Assembly (NCBI RefSeq): GCF_028372415.1
Contig: NC_092875.1
Coordinates: 147,592,856-147,656,855, forward strand
Length of the DNA: 64,000 bases
Reading direction: 5' to 3'
Origin: Notamacropus eugenii
Lineage: Eukaryota > Chordata > Mammalia > Diprotodontia > Macropodidae
The translations under genes were made by a program, and so were the position numbers. The notes below the pieces were generated by a model. It was not told the origin of the DNA, ran no database searches, and saw nothing but the letters and a program-made list of their open reading frames with translations. Positions within the stretch are counted from its first letter, which is position 1; the number at the start of each line of letters is the position of its first letter. This document shows positions 23,785 through 35,734 of this stretch, in pieces.

Positions 23785-25330
23785 GCAAGGCCCCAGGCCA
23801 TGAAAAGGGTCAAAACGGATTATAAAAACCAACTGGGAGAGATAGAGGGAAAAAAATGGGAAAAGAAATGAGAGAAAATGCAAGAAAATCATGGAAAAAA
23901 AAGTCGGCAACTTAGTAAAGATGGTAAAAAAAAAAAAAATTGAAGAAAATAACACCTTATAAAACAGAATAGGCCAAATGGTAAAAAATACAATGGGAAG
24001 AAGAAAAGCAGAATTGACCAAGTGAAAAAAGATACATAAAAATTCACTGAAGAGAAGAGCTCTTCAAAAAGTAGAATTAGACAAATGAAAAAGGAGGTAC
24101 AAAAGCTCAATGAAGAAAATAATTCCTTAAAAATTAGAATTGAGCAACTGAAAGCTAATGACTCTGAGACATCAAGAAACAATAAAATCAAAAGAATGAA
24201 AAAATAGAAGACAATGTGAAGTACCTCATTTGAAAAAAACTGATCTGAAAAATAGATCCAGAAGAGATAATTTAAAAATTACTGGACTTCCTGAAAAGCC
24301 ATGATAAAAAAAAAAGCCTACACATCATCTTTCAAGAAATTGTCAAGGAAAACTGCCTTGATATTGCAGAACAAGAGGGTAAAATATAAACTGCAAGAAT
24401 CCACTGATCAACTCTTGAAAGGGATCCCAGGAATATTATACCCAAATTCCAGAGCTCTCAGGTCAAGGAGAGAATACCGCAAGCAGCCAGAACAAAACAA
24501 CTGAAGTAATGTGGAGTCACTCAGGACAACACAAGATTTAGCAGTTTGCATAATAAAGGATAGGAGGGCTTTATGATATTCTGGAGGGCAAAAGGGCTAG
24601 GATTACAATCAAGAATCACCTACTTAACAAAACTGAGTATAATCCTTTGGAGGCTGGGGTGGGGGCAGGATAGAATAGAGGACTTTCAAGTATTCCTGAT
24701 GAAAAGACTAGAGCTGAACAGAAAATGTGACTTTTAAATACAATACTCAAGAGAAGCATAAAAATGTAAACAGAAAACAGAAATCATAAGGGACTTAATA
24801 AGGTTTAACTGTGCATATTCCTATTTGAGAAGATGATACTCATAACTCATAAGAACTTTCTCATTATTAGGGCAGTTAGCAGGAGTATATATAGACAGAA
24901 GGCACAGGTGTCAGCTGATTATAATATGATGATTATCTAAAAAAAATAAAATTAAGAGGTGAGAAAGAGAAAGGTGGAGGTAGAATGAGGTAAATTATTT
25001 CACATAAAAGATGCAAGAAAGAGTTTTTACAGTGGAGGGGAAGATGGGAGGAGAAAAGGGGAGCATGTGAACCTTACTCTCATCAGCAATGGCTCAAAGA
25101 AGGAATAACATACATACTCAATCGGGTATAGAAATCTATCTTACTCTACAGAAAAGTGGGAAGGGGAGATGAGAAGAGGGAGGGTGCTCATGGAAGGAAG
25201 GGTAGACTGAGGAGGTATTAGTCAAAAGCAAAACACTTCTGAGGAGGAACAGGATGAAAGGAGAGAACAGAATAAAAGGAGAAAATGGGATGGAGGGAAA
25301 TACAGTCAGCAATCATTACTACTGAAAATT
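23785..25330 (+). mobile_element. HAL1 (half-L1) element: ORF1 relic and 3' region
   Basis: It begins in a coiled-coil ORF1 relic (lysine/glutamate-rich, many stops). It continues through the ORF1p RRM-like block SRRDNLKITGLPEKP (about 24255-24300) and the C-terminal domain block ending ERDP-like (about 24420). It then runs directly into a long noncoding 3' region (24500-25330) without ORF2. ORF1 followed by a 3' tail with no ORF2 defines HAL1 elements, common in marsupials. Confidence 0.7.
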
Positions 25331-26345
25331 GTTTGAAGGAAGTTTCTCTGTAAAGGTCCTCATCTCTCAAACATGTAGAGAAATGAGTCAAATTTATAAA
25401 AATAGAAATCATTCCTCAATTGATAAATGATCAAAAAATTTGAAGTCAGTTTTCAGACAAAATAATCAAAGCTATCAATCTATAGACACATGAAAAGATG
25501 CTTTAAATCACTACTGATTGGAGAAATGCAAATTAAAACAATTGTGAGGTACTAACAGGCTGGAAAAGGACAAATGTTGGAGGAGATGTGGGAAAATTGA
25601 GACACTAATGTACTGTGGGCAGAATTGTGAACTGATTCAACCATCATGTAAAGCAATTTGGAATTATGTCCAGAGGCCTATAAAACCTTGCACACCCTTT
25701 GACATAGCAATACCACTACTAGACCTGTATCCTCAAAGAGATAAAAAACAAAAAGGAAGAGGACCTATATGTACAAAAATATAGCAGCTCTTTTCTGGTG
25801 ATGAAGAATTGGAAACTGAAGGGATGCCCTTCAGTTGAGGAATGGCTAAAAAAGTGATATATGACTGTAATGGAATACTATTATGCTGTAAGAAATGATG
25901 ACCTAGATGCTCAGAAAAACCTGGACTTACATGAGCTGATACAAAGTGAAATTGTACTGTGTACAAAGTAACAGCAATACTGTAAGATGATCAACTCTGA
26001 ATGACTTGGCTATTCTCAGCAACACAATGACTTAAGATAATTCTGAAGGACTTATGATGAAAAAAGCTGTCAACCCCCAGAGAAAGAACTAATGGAGTTT
26101 GAATACAGATGAAAGCATACTTTTTTTACTTTATTTTTCTTTGGTTTTTATTTTGGTCTATGTTTTCTTTTACAACATATGGAAATGTTTTGAATGGCTA
26201 CACATATATAATCTATATCAAACTGCTTACCTTCTCAATGAGGTGGATAGGGAGGGAGGGAAAGAATTTGTAACTCAATTTTAAAAATGAATGCTGAAAA
26301 TTGTTTTTACATGTAATTGGGAGAAAATAAAATACAAAATACTCC
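25331..26345 (+). mobile_element. L1 3' end, first of two in tandem
   Basis: ORF2 C-terminal relic (TPFDIAIPLLDLYPQRDKKQ-like, about 25690-25750; 'ATGGAATACTATTATGCTGT' at 25868), then a 3'UTR with a T-rich tract, GGAGGGAGGGAAAG and an A-rich end. A near repeat of the last 620 bp follows. Confidence 0.75.
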
Positions 26346-26975
26346 TTAAAAAAGAAAAAGGTCCTACATGTATAAAAACACAGCAGCTCTTTTTATGGTG
26401 GCAAATAACTGGAAATTGAAGGGATGCCCATCAAATGGGGAATGGCTGAACAAGTTGTGGTATATGATTGTGATGGACTACTATTGTGTTATAAGAAATG
26501 ATGAATAGGATGTTTTCAGAAAAACCCAGGAAGACATACATGAACTAATACAAAGTGAAGTGAGTAGAGCCAGGAGACCATTGTAGACAGTGACAGTATT
26601 GTACAATGGTCAACTGTAAATGATTTAACTATCTGATCAATACAATGATACACTACAATTCTGAACGACTTCAATGATGAAAAGTGCATCTACCGCAGAG
26701 AAAGAAATGACGGAGTCTGAATGCAGACTGAAGCGCACTCTTTTTTAACTTTCTTTACTTTTCTTGGGTTTTATCTGTGTCCTCTTTTGCAACATGGTTA
26801 ATATGTACATATGTTTTGCATGATTTCACATCCATAATCTATATCAAAGTGCTTGCCTTCTAAGGGAGGGGAAGAGAAGAAAGGAAGAGAAACTGGAACT
26901 CAAAAATTATAAAAAGCAAATGGTAAAAACTGCTTTTACATGTAACTGAGAAAAAAATAACATTCTTTAAAAAAA
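26346..26975 (+). mobile_element. L1 3' end, second of two in tandem
   Basis: Starts inside ORF2 (CCTACATGTATAAAAACACA, GGGATGCCCATCAAATGGGG, then a diverged ACTACTATTGTGTTATAAGA) and repeats the 3'UTR order of the preceding copy, ending in an A-rich tail. Same orientation as the first. Confidence 0.75.
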
Positions 26976-27329
26976 AGTAAAATACTATTCCAGGTTACTT
27001 TAGACTTTGGCCTGTTTGTGATTGAGCATTAATTCAGCAACAAACATTAAACAGAGTAGAGCTCAAAGACTGCAATTTCTGAATTCTTTCTTTTGTGATG
27101 GTTAAGAGAAACGCAATCTTTACTTCAAGTGGAAATCTCAGGAAAGGAAATGCCTTCTGCCTGATAAAACCAGATGTTAACTTTTTTTATAGCACAAAGA
27201 CTCTCTCTCAACAAACCATGTATGTACTCTTGAGTCAGACAATAGTATTTAAACTTACAAGCATCCCTGAAGTTTCACTAACACTTCAGCAAATAACGAG
27301 AAACTATAGTTTGTATAAAACACCCATTT

Positions 27330-27520
27330 GGGAGGCAAGATATCAAGAGTGAAAGATTTCAAGTCAGAAAACTTTTATCTGAATCCTTCCCATTAAACAT
27401 GCGTGATCCTGAGAAAGATATTTAACCTCTCAGAGACCAAGTTTTCCATATTTGCAGTAACTACTTCTCAGAATTATGAGAAAAAGTGTTATATAAATGT
27501 AAATTGTTTTTAATACTACT
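27330..27520 (+). mobile_element. MIR-type SINE, decayed
   Basis: GATCCTGAGAAAGATATTTAACCTCTC and a MIR tail GTGTTATATAAATGTAAATTG. Confidence 0.5.
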
Positions 27521-27874
27521 AAAAAACAATGGAGATACTTCATTACTACCTCTTACTAATACCTGTCTCTGAAATTTGGTGTAAGAATCTCCCTGACATG
27601 GTATTATAAGTCCTGCCTAAGCCTTGAACACCTAGATCAACTTGAGAACAGCAGTCTCTTCTAGTTTAAAGTACTGTGTATGCTGCTATAAAAATCTCTA
27701 AGTATAACATGCAATGCATAATAGCTGATTTTTTTCCCCTACAAGACTACAGATGCTCCAACACAAAACTAATAATAGCATGCCAACTTGTAGACTCTAA
27801 AGCAGGATATGTCAGGGTATTTTACTATCATAGTAAAATAAGAAAAAGCCACCGACTTAGTGCCAGTTGAATTC

Positions 27875-28130
27875 AATTCAACAAGAAATTAAGTACCTAT
27901 GACATATAAGGCACTGGAGATACATGGACACAAAAAAAGAAAAACAGCTACTGGCCAACATATTAGTGAATGATACAACTAAGTAGCTAAGTAAATACAA
28001 GATGACTTGAGAGCAGGAGAGGGATCAGGAAAGGTTTACAGGAGCTGATAACTGAGTGAGCTCTGAAGAAAGCTAAGAATTCTAAGTAGAGATGTAGTCA
28101 TAGTTTCAAGGCTCTGGGAATGGCCTGTGC
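27875..28130 (-). mobile_element. L2 3' end, minus strand
   Basis: ATTCAACAAGAAATTAAGTACC, GGCACTGGAGATACATGGAC and GGTTTACAGGAGCTGATAAC are a decayed reversed L2 3' end. Confidence 0.55.
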
Positions 28131-28688
28131 CATTAGGCAATGGATCCTAATTGTAAAAAGCATAGTGTAGAGCGGTTTAAGATAGCAATAAATAAATTTA
28201 AAGTAAATTTTAGAATATAAAGTCTGCATGATTTTGTAGTTATTTTTAAAAATTCACAGAGACCTAAAGAATGTGACTTGTTAGTGGCTTCTTTAAAGTT
28301 CTACAATGTTTTGATGTACAATGCTTTAAACACATACAAGAAGACTGGAAGGAGAAGTTTTTTATTGTAATATTGGCTCAGGGCAAAATAACCTTAAAGG
28401 GTTTTATAAAATAATGTTTAATAAGTTCAGGCTAAGGAGAGTAACCTAACCATGTTAATTTCAAGAAACTTTAAATTTACAACAACAAACAAAATTAAAT
28501 TGTATACACGTGTAATTTCTGTATGAGAACAAATTAAGGGTTTTTAAAGAACTAGCCACATTTACTACTGCTTTTCAATCATTCTATTTCCTTCCTTCTT
28601 TAAGATGCATGCTAAATGTTTGTCTGAGTCTCATAAAATGACTTTGATAAATTGTATTCTTAATATGACAGGCCATAAACATACTTAC

Positions 28689-28815
28689 ATCAATTATAGC
28701 TGCTGCACTACTGTCCAGGTGTTTGTATAAATCATACAAAACTTCTCTCAGTTTCTTCATGGTTTTCTTATTAGGTTGAAGTAGCATTGCCTGGAAGTTC
28801 ACTGGCAATCCATAT
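28689..28815 (-). CDS. ATP6V1C1: ATP6V1C1 exon 12: residues 310-351
   Basis: The 127-nt exon starts with A finishing Arg309 and encodes [40 protein letters not shown] and ID. The acceptor is AACTCAG and the donor GTAAGT, phase 0. It is part of the C-terminal foot domain. Human C1 has TLKK and HELYKHL, from memory, against TMKK and YDLYKHL here. Confidence 0.97.
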
Positions 28816-29164
28816 CTGAGTTATTAGAAAAAAAAAAGGCAAATTTTACAAACAATTGATGATGTTAAGAAAACACATGCCCTCAGAGACTGCAATACAC
28901 TTTTATCTCTGAGAGTAAGGAAATACATTTCATTAAAACAAGCATTTTCAAATAAGCAACAAATACATGTCAATACAAGCTTAATTTGGCTATCATTGCT
29001 CTTTATAAACCCACATTCTCTCTCAGAGATGAGGTTCAGCTTAGTATTACTTAAAATATAATTCAAAGCTTTAAATAAACTGTGTGGTCCCCCAGGAAAT
29101 TATGTTGTTTATTTAACAACAACAATAACAATAATAGTGACGATGGCTAGAATTTATGCTCTAA

Positions 29165-29385
29165 AGTACTATATAAAGTTAAAGGTTTGCCAAGTTTTTA
29201 ATAAATATTATCTCACTGTATCCTCAGTAACAACCTCGGAAGATCAGAGCTACTGCTGTCCCCATTTTACAAATGAGGAAAGTGCCCAGGTCACCACACA
29301 TTTCAAGTTTCTGAGGCCAGACTTGGATTCCATGTTCCTTACTCCTGGTTCCAGAGTTTGAACCACTACAAGACCTAACTGCTGT
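29165..29385 (-). mobile_element. MIR-type SINE, minus strand, in intron 11
   Basis: AGTACTATATAAAGTTAAAGG, CCCATTTTACAAATGAGGAA and CCTTACTCCTGGTTCCAGAG. Confidence 0.7.
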
Positions 29386-30042
29386 TTAATAAATACCTTT
29401 CTGACGATGAACATGAGATTGCATCTATTCTCATGTTCTGGATAATTATGAGTAAGAACAGTGAGAACACTTGAGAGATAACTCAGTTAAAAATGTTTCT
29501 AAAATTGGCAACATTTAATGTAGGTCTCAAGTCTGAGGCATAGAAAAAGTACTATAATTGAACTCTAATGTGCAATATGAATAATAAGTCTTTGATTTAC
29601 TTGTACTTGTACCACAAAAATGCACCACAAGAAAATGGGAATATGCTTTCATTGTCTAATTATTTTCCTCAGAATCAGAAAATGTTTGGTATTTTATGAT
29701 TTAGTTTTATCTCTAAAAGTATTTAGAACAAAAATGAAAGATCTTTTAGATCTTTTGAGATCAAAGGTCACAAAAGGAACAAACAATCAAGGACATTTTG
29801 GCCCCTATCTTGTAGGGGTATCAGAGAACTAATATCTCCACCTTGTCAGGAACTGTATTACAGTGTGAGAGTTTTTCACTGAAGTGCATTTCAGTTCCAT
29901 CATGACTTCTGGTATATGCAAATCCATTATCCATAATAACTAAGCGTATCAGAATGCTTATTCACTACCTGTGTGTCCCCCACCCCCAATTTTACAGTTC
30001 TAAAGTATGAACTAGACTTACTAAACAACTAAGATGTTTTAC

Positions 30043-30140
30043 CTTAAAACAGACTCAACAAAAACTCTTAATGCTTTCACATGAATCCATGCTATGAAAG
30101 CTTCGCTAAAATTCACCTTCAGCCACCGAACTAGTGGTCC
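30043..30140 (-). CDS. ATP6V1C1: ATP6V1C1 exon 11: residues 277-308
   Basis: The 98-nt exon encodes [20 protein letters not shown] then [12 protein letters not shown], plus AG of Arg309. The acceptor is CTTTCTATAG and the donor GTAAAA. This is the best conserved block of the family ([10 protein letters not shown]...WIHVKALR). It returns the chain from the head to the foot domain, which binds the second peripheral stalk and the N-terminal half of subunit a. Confidence 0.97.
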
Positions 30141-30414
30141 CTATAGAAAGAAAGAACAATTAGTCATTTAGTCTTGAAAAAATGATAATTAATAAGACTG
30201 ACTGTTTATAAAACAAAGGTTACTTATTTGGAACCCACTGAAACATTCACATTACCCATTTAGCAAGATTTTTAAAGGTATTATCATTATCTGACTTTTT
30301 GATCTGAAGCAAAGACTGAAATGTTAGCTACTGCTCTGTAACTTGAAAATAGACATTAACATATGGAAATCTAATTTATACTATATGGTATCTAATTTAT
30401 ACTACAATTATACA

Positions 30415-30535
30415 AGAGTTAAGCTTAAGGACAGGAATCACGTCTCATTTTTTGGTTACTGTTTCCCTGCATACCTACTACAGTGTTAGGTATAAAGTAG
30501 GTATTTAACAAGTGTTTGTTGATTGAAATCTAAAT
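30415..30535 (+). mobile_element. L2 3' tail
   Basis: AGGACAGGAATCACGTCTCA, CTACTACAGTGTTAGGTATA and AAGTGTTTGTTGATTG. Confidence 0.65.
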
Positions 30536-31074
30536 ATGGTATCAAATACATGTGCATTTCAACTTAAAGACCCAAAGTCTAAAAATTAAACTGCACTAAG
30601 TGGGTAATACAGGATGATTGTTAAAAATAGGAAAATAATACGAAAAGAAACACCTCTAAATACTAAACTCCTCAAATACATTTTAAAAATAAATTCAAGT
30701 TATATACAACTTTTTAGGAATAGTGAGAAGAAATTAACTGTGACCTTGGATAAGATAAGTAACTCTCTGAGCCTGAGGTCCCTTATTTGAAAAATTAAGG
30801 GAACAGAGTAGATATCTAAAGCCCCTTTCCGGAATGAAAATGAAAGATTCTTTCATATAAATTCAGGCAATAAACCCCACAATTATCATGCTGTACTTAT
30901 AAAGTCTGACTAAGGGCCATATTTTGGGATACATTTTAAATAACCTATCTAATACTCCCAAGCAATATAATTTAATTAATATTAGGATAGTGCTTTGCAG
31001 ACCTTAAAGCATTTTAAGTATACACTAATGTATACTAATAATTATCACTTTCTACACTGGCCCCTTGGTAAATC

Positions 31075-32503
31075 AGTTCAGTCATATCTACACTCCAGTC
31101 AGGCCCTTTCCTCTTTTTCCTATCACTGGTCATGCCCTGCCCAGTCCCAACGCTGGATTACTTCCCCCAACTGCTGCCTTGGATTCTACGCATGTGCTGC
31201 TGAACGGAGCCAGAGAAAACTCAAACAACTGTGGTGATGGGTCCATTACCAATGTATGTTACACAGTCTCATCTGCTGTTACAGCTCTCTAATTGATTAA
31301 CCATCCCAATCACCAAGGTAGTGACTATTTCAAACTTTTCAAGCTTCCCATGGCAGTCCTTTCTCCCATCCTGTCAAGCTGAGGACCTTGTCTCATATCA
31401 CTGGAAAAATTAAGACCAATTGCCAAGCGCTCCCTCTTCTCTCTCCTTCCTCATCTTACATCACTAGCTGCCTCCCACCACTAGCTCCTTTACCTTTGTC
31501 TCACAGGAAGAGGTAACCCTTCTCTTTGCTGAGAGTAACTCCTCTACCTGCACAACTGATCCCATTTCCATCCCAACTTCTCCTGAGGATTGCCTCTCTC
31601 TATCTAAAGATGATGCTCTCACTAATCTTCCATCTCTGCATACTGGTAGTTTCTCTACTGCCTAAAAACATGTCCACATTTCCCCCACCCATAAAAATCC
31701 TCATTAATCCAACCATCCCTGCCTGCAATTGCCCTGTGTCTCTGGTGCCTTTCATAGCTATACTTGTTGTGAAGGCCACCTACAAGGAGTGTCTCCACTT
31801 CCTCTCCCCTCACACTTTTTTAAACTCTCTATAACATGGTTTCTGATCTCATCATTCAACTGCTCTCAATAAAATTACCAATGACCTCTTAATGACTAGA
31901 CTTTACGACTTTTTTCTCAATTCTCATCTTTCTTGACCTCTCCACAGACTCTGGCACTGTCAACCATCCTCTGCTCTTTGACATACCCTTCTCTCTAGGT
32001 TTTCATGATATTGCTCTCTCCAAGTTCTCCTTCTATATATGGGATCTCTCCTCAGGCTGCTTTGCTGGATCTTCCTCCACATCATGGGTCTTCCCACTTC
32101 ACTCCCCTCCACACACTCTGTGGTCTAACCATTCTGGCCTTGTTTCTACGCTTTGCACAGAACACTCCATCTCACTAGTCCAGGCTTTTTCACTAGCTGC
32201 CCCCATGTCTGGAATGTTCTCCCTTCTAACCTCCGCCTCCTGGCTTCCCTCAAGTCTCACCTAAAAAGTCTCACCCATTTTCTTTGAAAAGCTGTTTCCA
32301 ATCCCTTTTAATACTACTGCCTTCCCTCCACTGGTTATTTCCAATTTATGCTGTATCTTTCTTGTCTTTGGGTACAGTTTTGCAAACTGTCTCCCTTTAG
32401 AATGGGAGTTCCTTGAAGTCAGGGACCATGTTTTTTTTGTATCCCCAATGCTTATAACAATATGCGGCCTATAGAAGGTGCTCAATAAATGCTTCTTCAA
32501 TGA
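31075..32503 (+). mobile_element. Long L2 LINE (about 1.4 kb)
   Basis: L2 ORF2 text from 31075 (CATGCCCTGCCCAGTCCCAA, AGAGAAAACTCAAACAACTG) through GACTCTGGCACTGTCAACCA (about 31950) and CTTCCCTCAAGTCTCACC. It ends in the classic CAATGCTTATAACA...GGTGCTCAATAAATGCTTC tail. Many stops, one of the longest L2 copies here. In intron 10. Confidence 0.85.
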
Positions 32504-32754
32504 ATGATCAACAGAATCACATGTATGGCTTGCTGTATACAGAGATACTAACTTATAAAATGCTAACAGAAAGATGGCTATTCTTTAAAACATTTCTAGA
32601 CTTTCCATATAAAGTGACTACTGAAGTCTTCTTTTTAAAAGGGGGAAAGGAATTGAAATTTATGATTCCACTGCTCCATCTGGGAAACTTCAATGTGGAA
32701 GCTCTCTCCATTGATACAAAACAATTTGTCTGAAACTAAGTCTTAGAGAATTGC

Positions 32755-32885
32755 CAGGACACTGAGGGAGCAAGAGACTTGTATGACAATTCACCCAGCT
32801 AGCACAAGTGGGAAGCAAGACTCAAACCCGTAGTCTTCCTAACTCTAAGGCTATCTCCTCTATCCACTAAATCACATTTGAGCCT
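32755..32885 (-). mobile_element. MIR-type SINE, minus strand
   Basis: CAATTCACCCAGCTAGCACA, ACTCAAACCCGTAGTCTTCC and CTCTATCCACTAAATCACA. Confidence 0.55.
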
Positions 32886-33374
32886 ATATAGCCTGGTATT
32901 CTCAGGCAAGCTTGCATGTAAGAATCACCTAGGCCCTTATTCTGCTTATATTCTGAGATCAAACAAGCCTGGACACTTGCAGGGTGGTAGAGCTCCTGAT
33001 TATATACTTGATATTACTAAAAGAATAAGGGAGAAGAAAAGACGTCTCTCTCAACTCAAATAAAATTTTCAAGTACTCGGGCAGCACACTCATGACGGCT
33101 GTAAGAATTGACTCTGCAGAACACTTCCATCTCACCTCCAGCAGGCTTTAAGATCATTTACGCTGTTTTATAATCTCCGTAATAATCTTCACCTATTACT
33201 AAAATACCACAAGAAGCATAGCCTCATCTTTGACTTCTATAATTTCATCCCTGTCCTAGGATTGGAGAGTTTTGCAAGGCGGATTATCAACAAAACTCTG
33301 ATAATTTCATAATTTTGCTGAAGACAATACATCATCAATGTGACATTTTGGCAGCCATGCTACCTATATTCTGA

Positions 33375-33510
33375 CCTCGTCCTTAGCCTCTTACCCCCAG
33401 GACCTTGACTAGCATATGTCAGAGACAGGATTTGAACACTCATTCCTGAACCCAGTCTTCCTGATTCCATAGCCAGCTCTTTATCCAATATAACAGGGAG
33501 TTGCTTTAAG
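33375..33510 (-). mobile_element. MIR-type SINE, minus strand
   Basis: CAGAGACAGGATTTGAACACTC, CAGTCTTCCTGATTCCATAG and CTTTATCCAATATAACAG. Confidence 0.55.
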
Positions 33511-33714
33511 AAAAAAGTTTTGCAAAAATTATGATTTTTAATGAATATCAAAATAAATAAAATGGAATTCTATTACATGCAGTTTTGCCTTTTAAAACAA
33601 CATATAATAAACTCAACATGTCATTTTCAAAGATATCTTGTTCATCTATCTTTTGGAATTTCCTTCTGATCTCTTGTGCATTTTTAAAAATGCTTCAATG
33701 ACCCCTCTTTTTTC

Positions 33715-34019
33715 CCTTTTTTTGGGGGGGCAACACTATCACTCAATTCCCTCTCCCCATCACCTCTCCTTCCCAAATCCTCCTCACCAATAAAAAAAAC
33801 CCCATAAACTTTGCAATAACTAAGCATAAGTAAAAGCAAAAGAAACACATATCTTTGTCATGCTCCAAAACACAAATCTCATTTTGCCCCAACTTCATCA
33901 TCTCTCTGTCAGGGGTGGGTATTATGTCATCTATCCTCTGAAGTTGTGACTGGTCGTTACATAGATCAAAATTTTTAAGTTTTTCAAAGTTGTATTTCTT
34001 TAAAAAGTTGTTACTATGC
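33715..34019 (-). mobile_element. L1-type 3' end, minus strand
   Basis: Reverse-complement reading gives the 3' portion of a marsupial L1-family element: AAAGAAATACAACTTTGAAA, then a CCACCCCTGACAGAGAGATG motif, a T-rich segment, a G-rich segment, and an A-rich end at about 33713-33727. It directly abuts a 7SL-like fragment on its 5' side. Confidence 0.65.
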
Positions 34020-34186
34020 AGGGTGTAAGTGCAGTGTAGTGCAGCTTTAAGCAACTGAAACTTCAATTGACACTCGCCCCACTGTGGCTAAACTTAGTGC
34101 AGACACTAGACTGGTCCAGCCCACTGATCTGCCAGTCTCAGCTTCCTTAGGATGACAGATATACGCCACCATGCTTGGCTGAAACT
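34020..34186 (-). pseudogene. 7SL-like fragment with internal deletions
   Basis: Reverse-complement reading starts CAGCCAAGCATGGTGGCGTATATCTGTCATCC... and carries on to CTGCACTAAGTTT, matching the 7SL 5' Alu domain with a deletion of about 30 nt. Past it, the S domain is mostly absent, and a CTGCACTTACACCCTGCATAG-like stretch resembles the 7SL 3' Alu domain. Decay makes the far part uncertain. It is joined on its 3' side to an L1 3' end. 7SL-derived SINEs are known from primates, rodents and relatives, not marsupials, so an isolated retrocopy is the simpler reading. Confidence 0.55.
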
Positions 34187-34259
34187 ATGCAAACCATTCA
34201 TTATGCGGTAATGTTGCCAAGCTGCTTCTTAACCCAGCAAACCCTAGTTCCCCTTCATA

Positions 34260-35535
34260 ATGAATGAGTACATCTCTGTCTGCTTTGCCCAGGCCAGGGT
34301 ACTGAGTCTCAATGTCTGCCAGGAGCTCCAATGGCTAGAAATGTCAAGTAAGTATCAAATTAAGAGACTTGTGGGGGAAGGAGACAACTTCCTTCAAATT
34401 CTTCAGTGAAATGAGCGCCAACAAGCATCTTCTCAGGACAATGTCAGCAGACCTGGAAACAACTGCCAATAATGAAGTTCATACTGAAACCTATCACCAC
34501 CTTTTCCGCCCTGGGCAGGGAAGATGCTGCCAATAACTATACCCAGGGGCATGATCTTATCAGAAAGGGAATCATCAATCTGTTCCTGTACAGAATTTGG
34601 AAGCTCATCGACCAGGGCACAGGCTGTCAACACTTCTTTATTTTCCACCATTTAGGGGGTAGGACTGGTTCTAGTTTCAATCTCTCCACTGAAAGAACAA
34701 GTTAAAGCGGGAGTTCTCCATTTACCTAGCTCCTCAGGTTACTACAAGTGTAGTTAAGCCTTACAACTCCATTCTTGCCTCTCCTACCACCCTGGAGCAC
34801 ACTGGGCCTTCATGACACACAAAAGAGCCATCTATGATATCACAGAAACCTAGGTATTTCATGAACATCAAACCTACACTAATCTAAATTGCCTTACTGG
34901 TCAAACTGCATCCATTTCTCACTGCCTCACTTATATGACAGTGCTCAGAATGTTGATCAGACACAATACCAAACCAGCCTAGTACCCTTATCCTGGAATC
35001 CACTTCCCTCCGACCATTTCCGTTTAATCATCTCTGCTACGAAACCCTACAACTCACAGATAACTGAGGCAGAGAACACTAATGCTTGCCTTCAGCTGAC
35101 CAACTAGATAGGGAAGTGTGACCCTTACCACAGTAAATAAAGGAATTGCTGCTTCTTGTGTCATGACAATGTGATAGCGAGAGACATGAATGAGGTCACA
35201 GCCAACCATTAAGACAAAGCACAACGTCCAGTCTGTGGATTCATGTCCAATTGGCTTTAAGGATGATCTAATTTATCAGTTTCCCACTGTGGTTCCTGGT
35301 GGTGACCTGGCCAAGTAACAGTGGCTTCTGTGTATGTTGAGCAATACTATCAGCAACTGTTGAAGCCTAGTCTCAGCTGGACAAGTTTTACCTGATATAT
35401 ATGCCAAGTATGCCTTTGTTTACTGGTACAAAGGGAAAAGAGGGAGGAAGAGTTATGGGCTATCTGGGGACATGGCTTCCCTAGAAAATGTTGGAGCATT
35501 TAGTACTGAGGGAAAAGATGAAAGTAAAAAATGTT
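34260..35535 (+). pseudogene. TUBA: Alpha-tubulin processed pseudogene
   Basis: An intronless, decayed copy of an alpha-tubulin mRNA. The start aligns as MNEYISVCFAQAR to the alpha-tubulin N-terminus. Further blocks in order are [23 protein letters not shown], a damaged nucleotide-binding loop ([11 protein letters not shown]), [20 protein letters not shown], a TNLVPYP-like block, ITNAC-like [18 protein letters not shown] and YAKYAFVYWYKG. It ends in an acidic tail near 35535. Several stops and frameshifts separate the blocks and the glycine-rich GTP loop is altered, so it cannot make tubulin. It spans nearly the full coding length without introns, hence a LINE-mobilised retrocopy. It sits in intron 10 of ATP6V1C1, antisense to it. 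The parent paralogue cannot be told by eye. Confidence 0.93.
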
Positions 35536-35734
35536 AATTTGTACTGTCATCTCTTCCTACATGCCTTTGCTGGGTGTCAGATTTCTGTCCCGTCAAAACG
35601 TCCTCTGTAGACATTCAACATATACAACTACTATATCCACATAGAAAACCATTCTGTCCTTGCTTCTACTTTTGCATTGATTCCACTACAAGTTTATGAC
35701 ACAAAAATCTCAATTAGACCCTCACTGTGGCAAA

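Noticed and set aside
33065..33110. U6 snRNA-like start (ACTCGGGCAGCACACTCATGA)
   Set aside because: Only about 20 bases resemble U6 and the following sequence does not continue the match.
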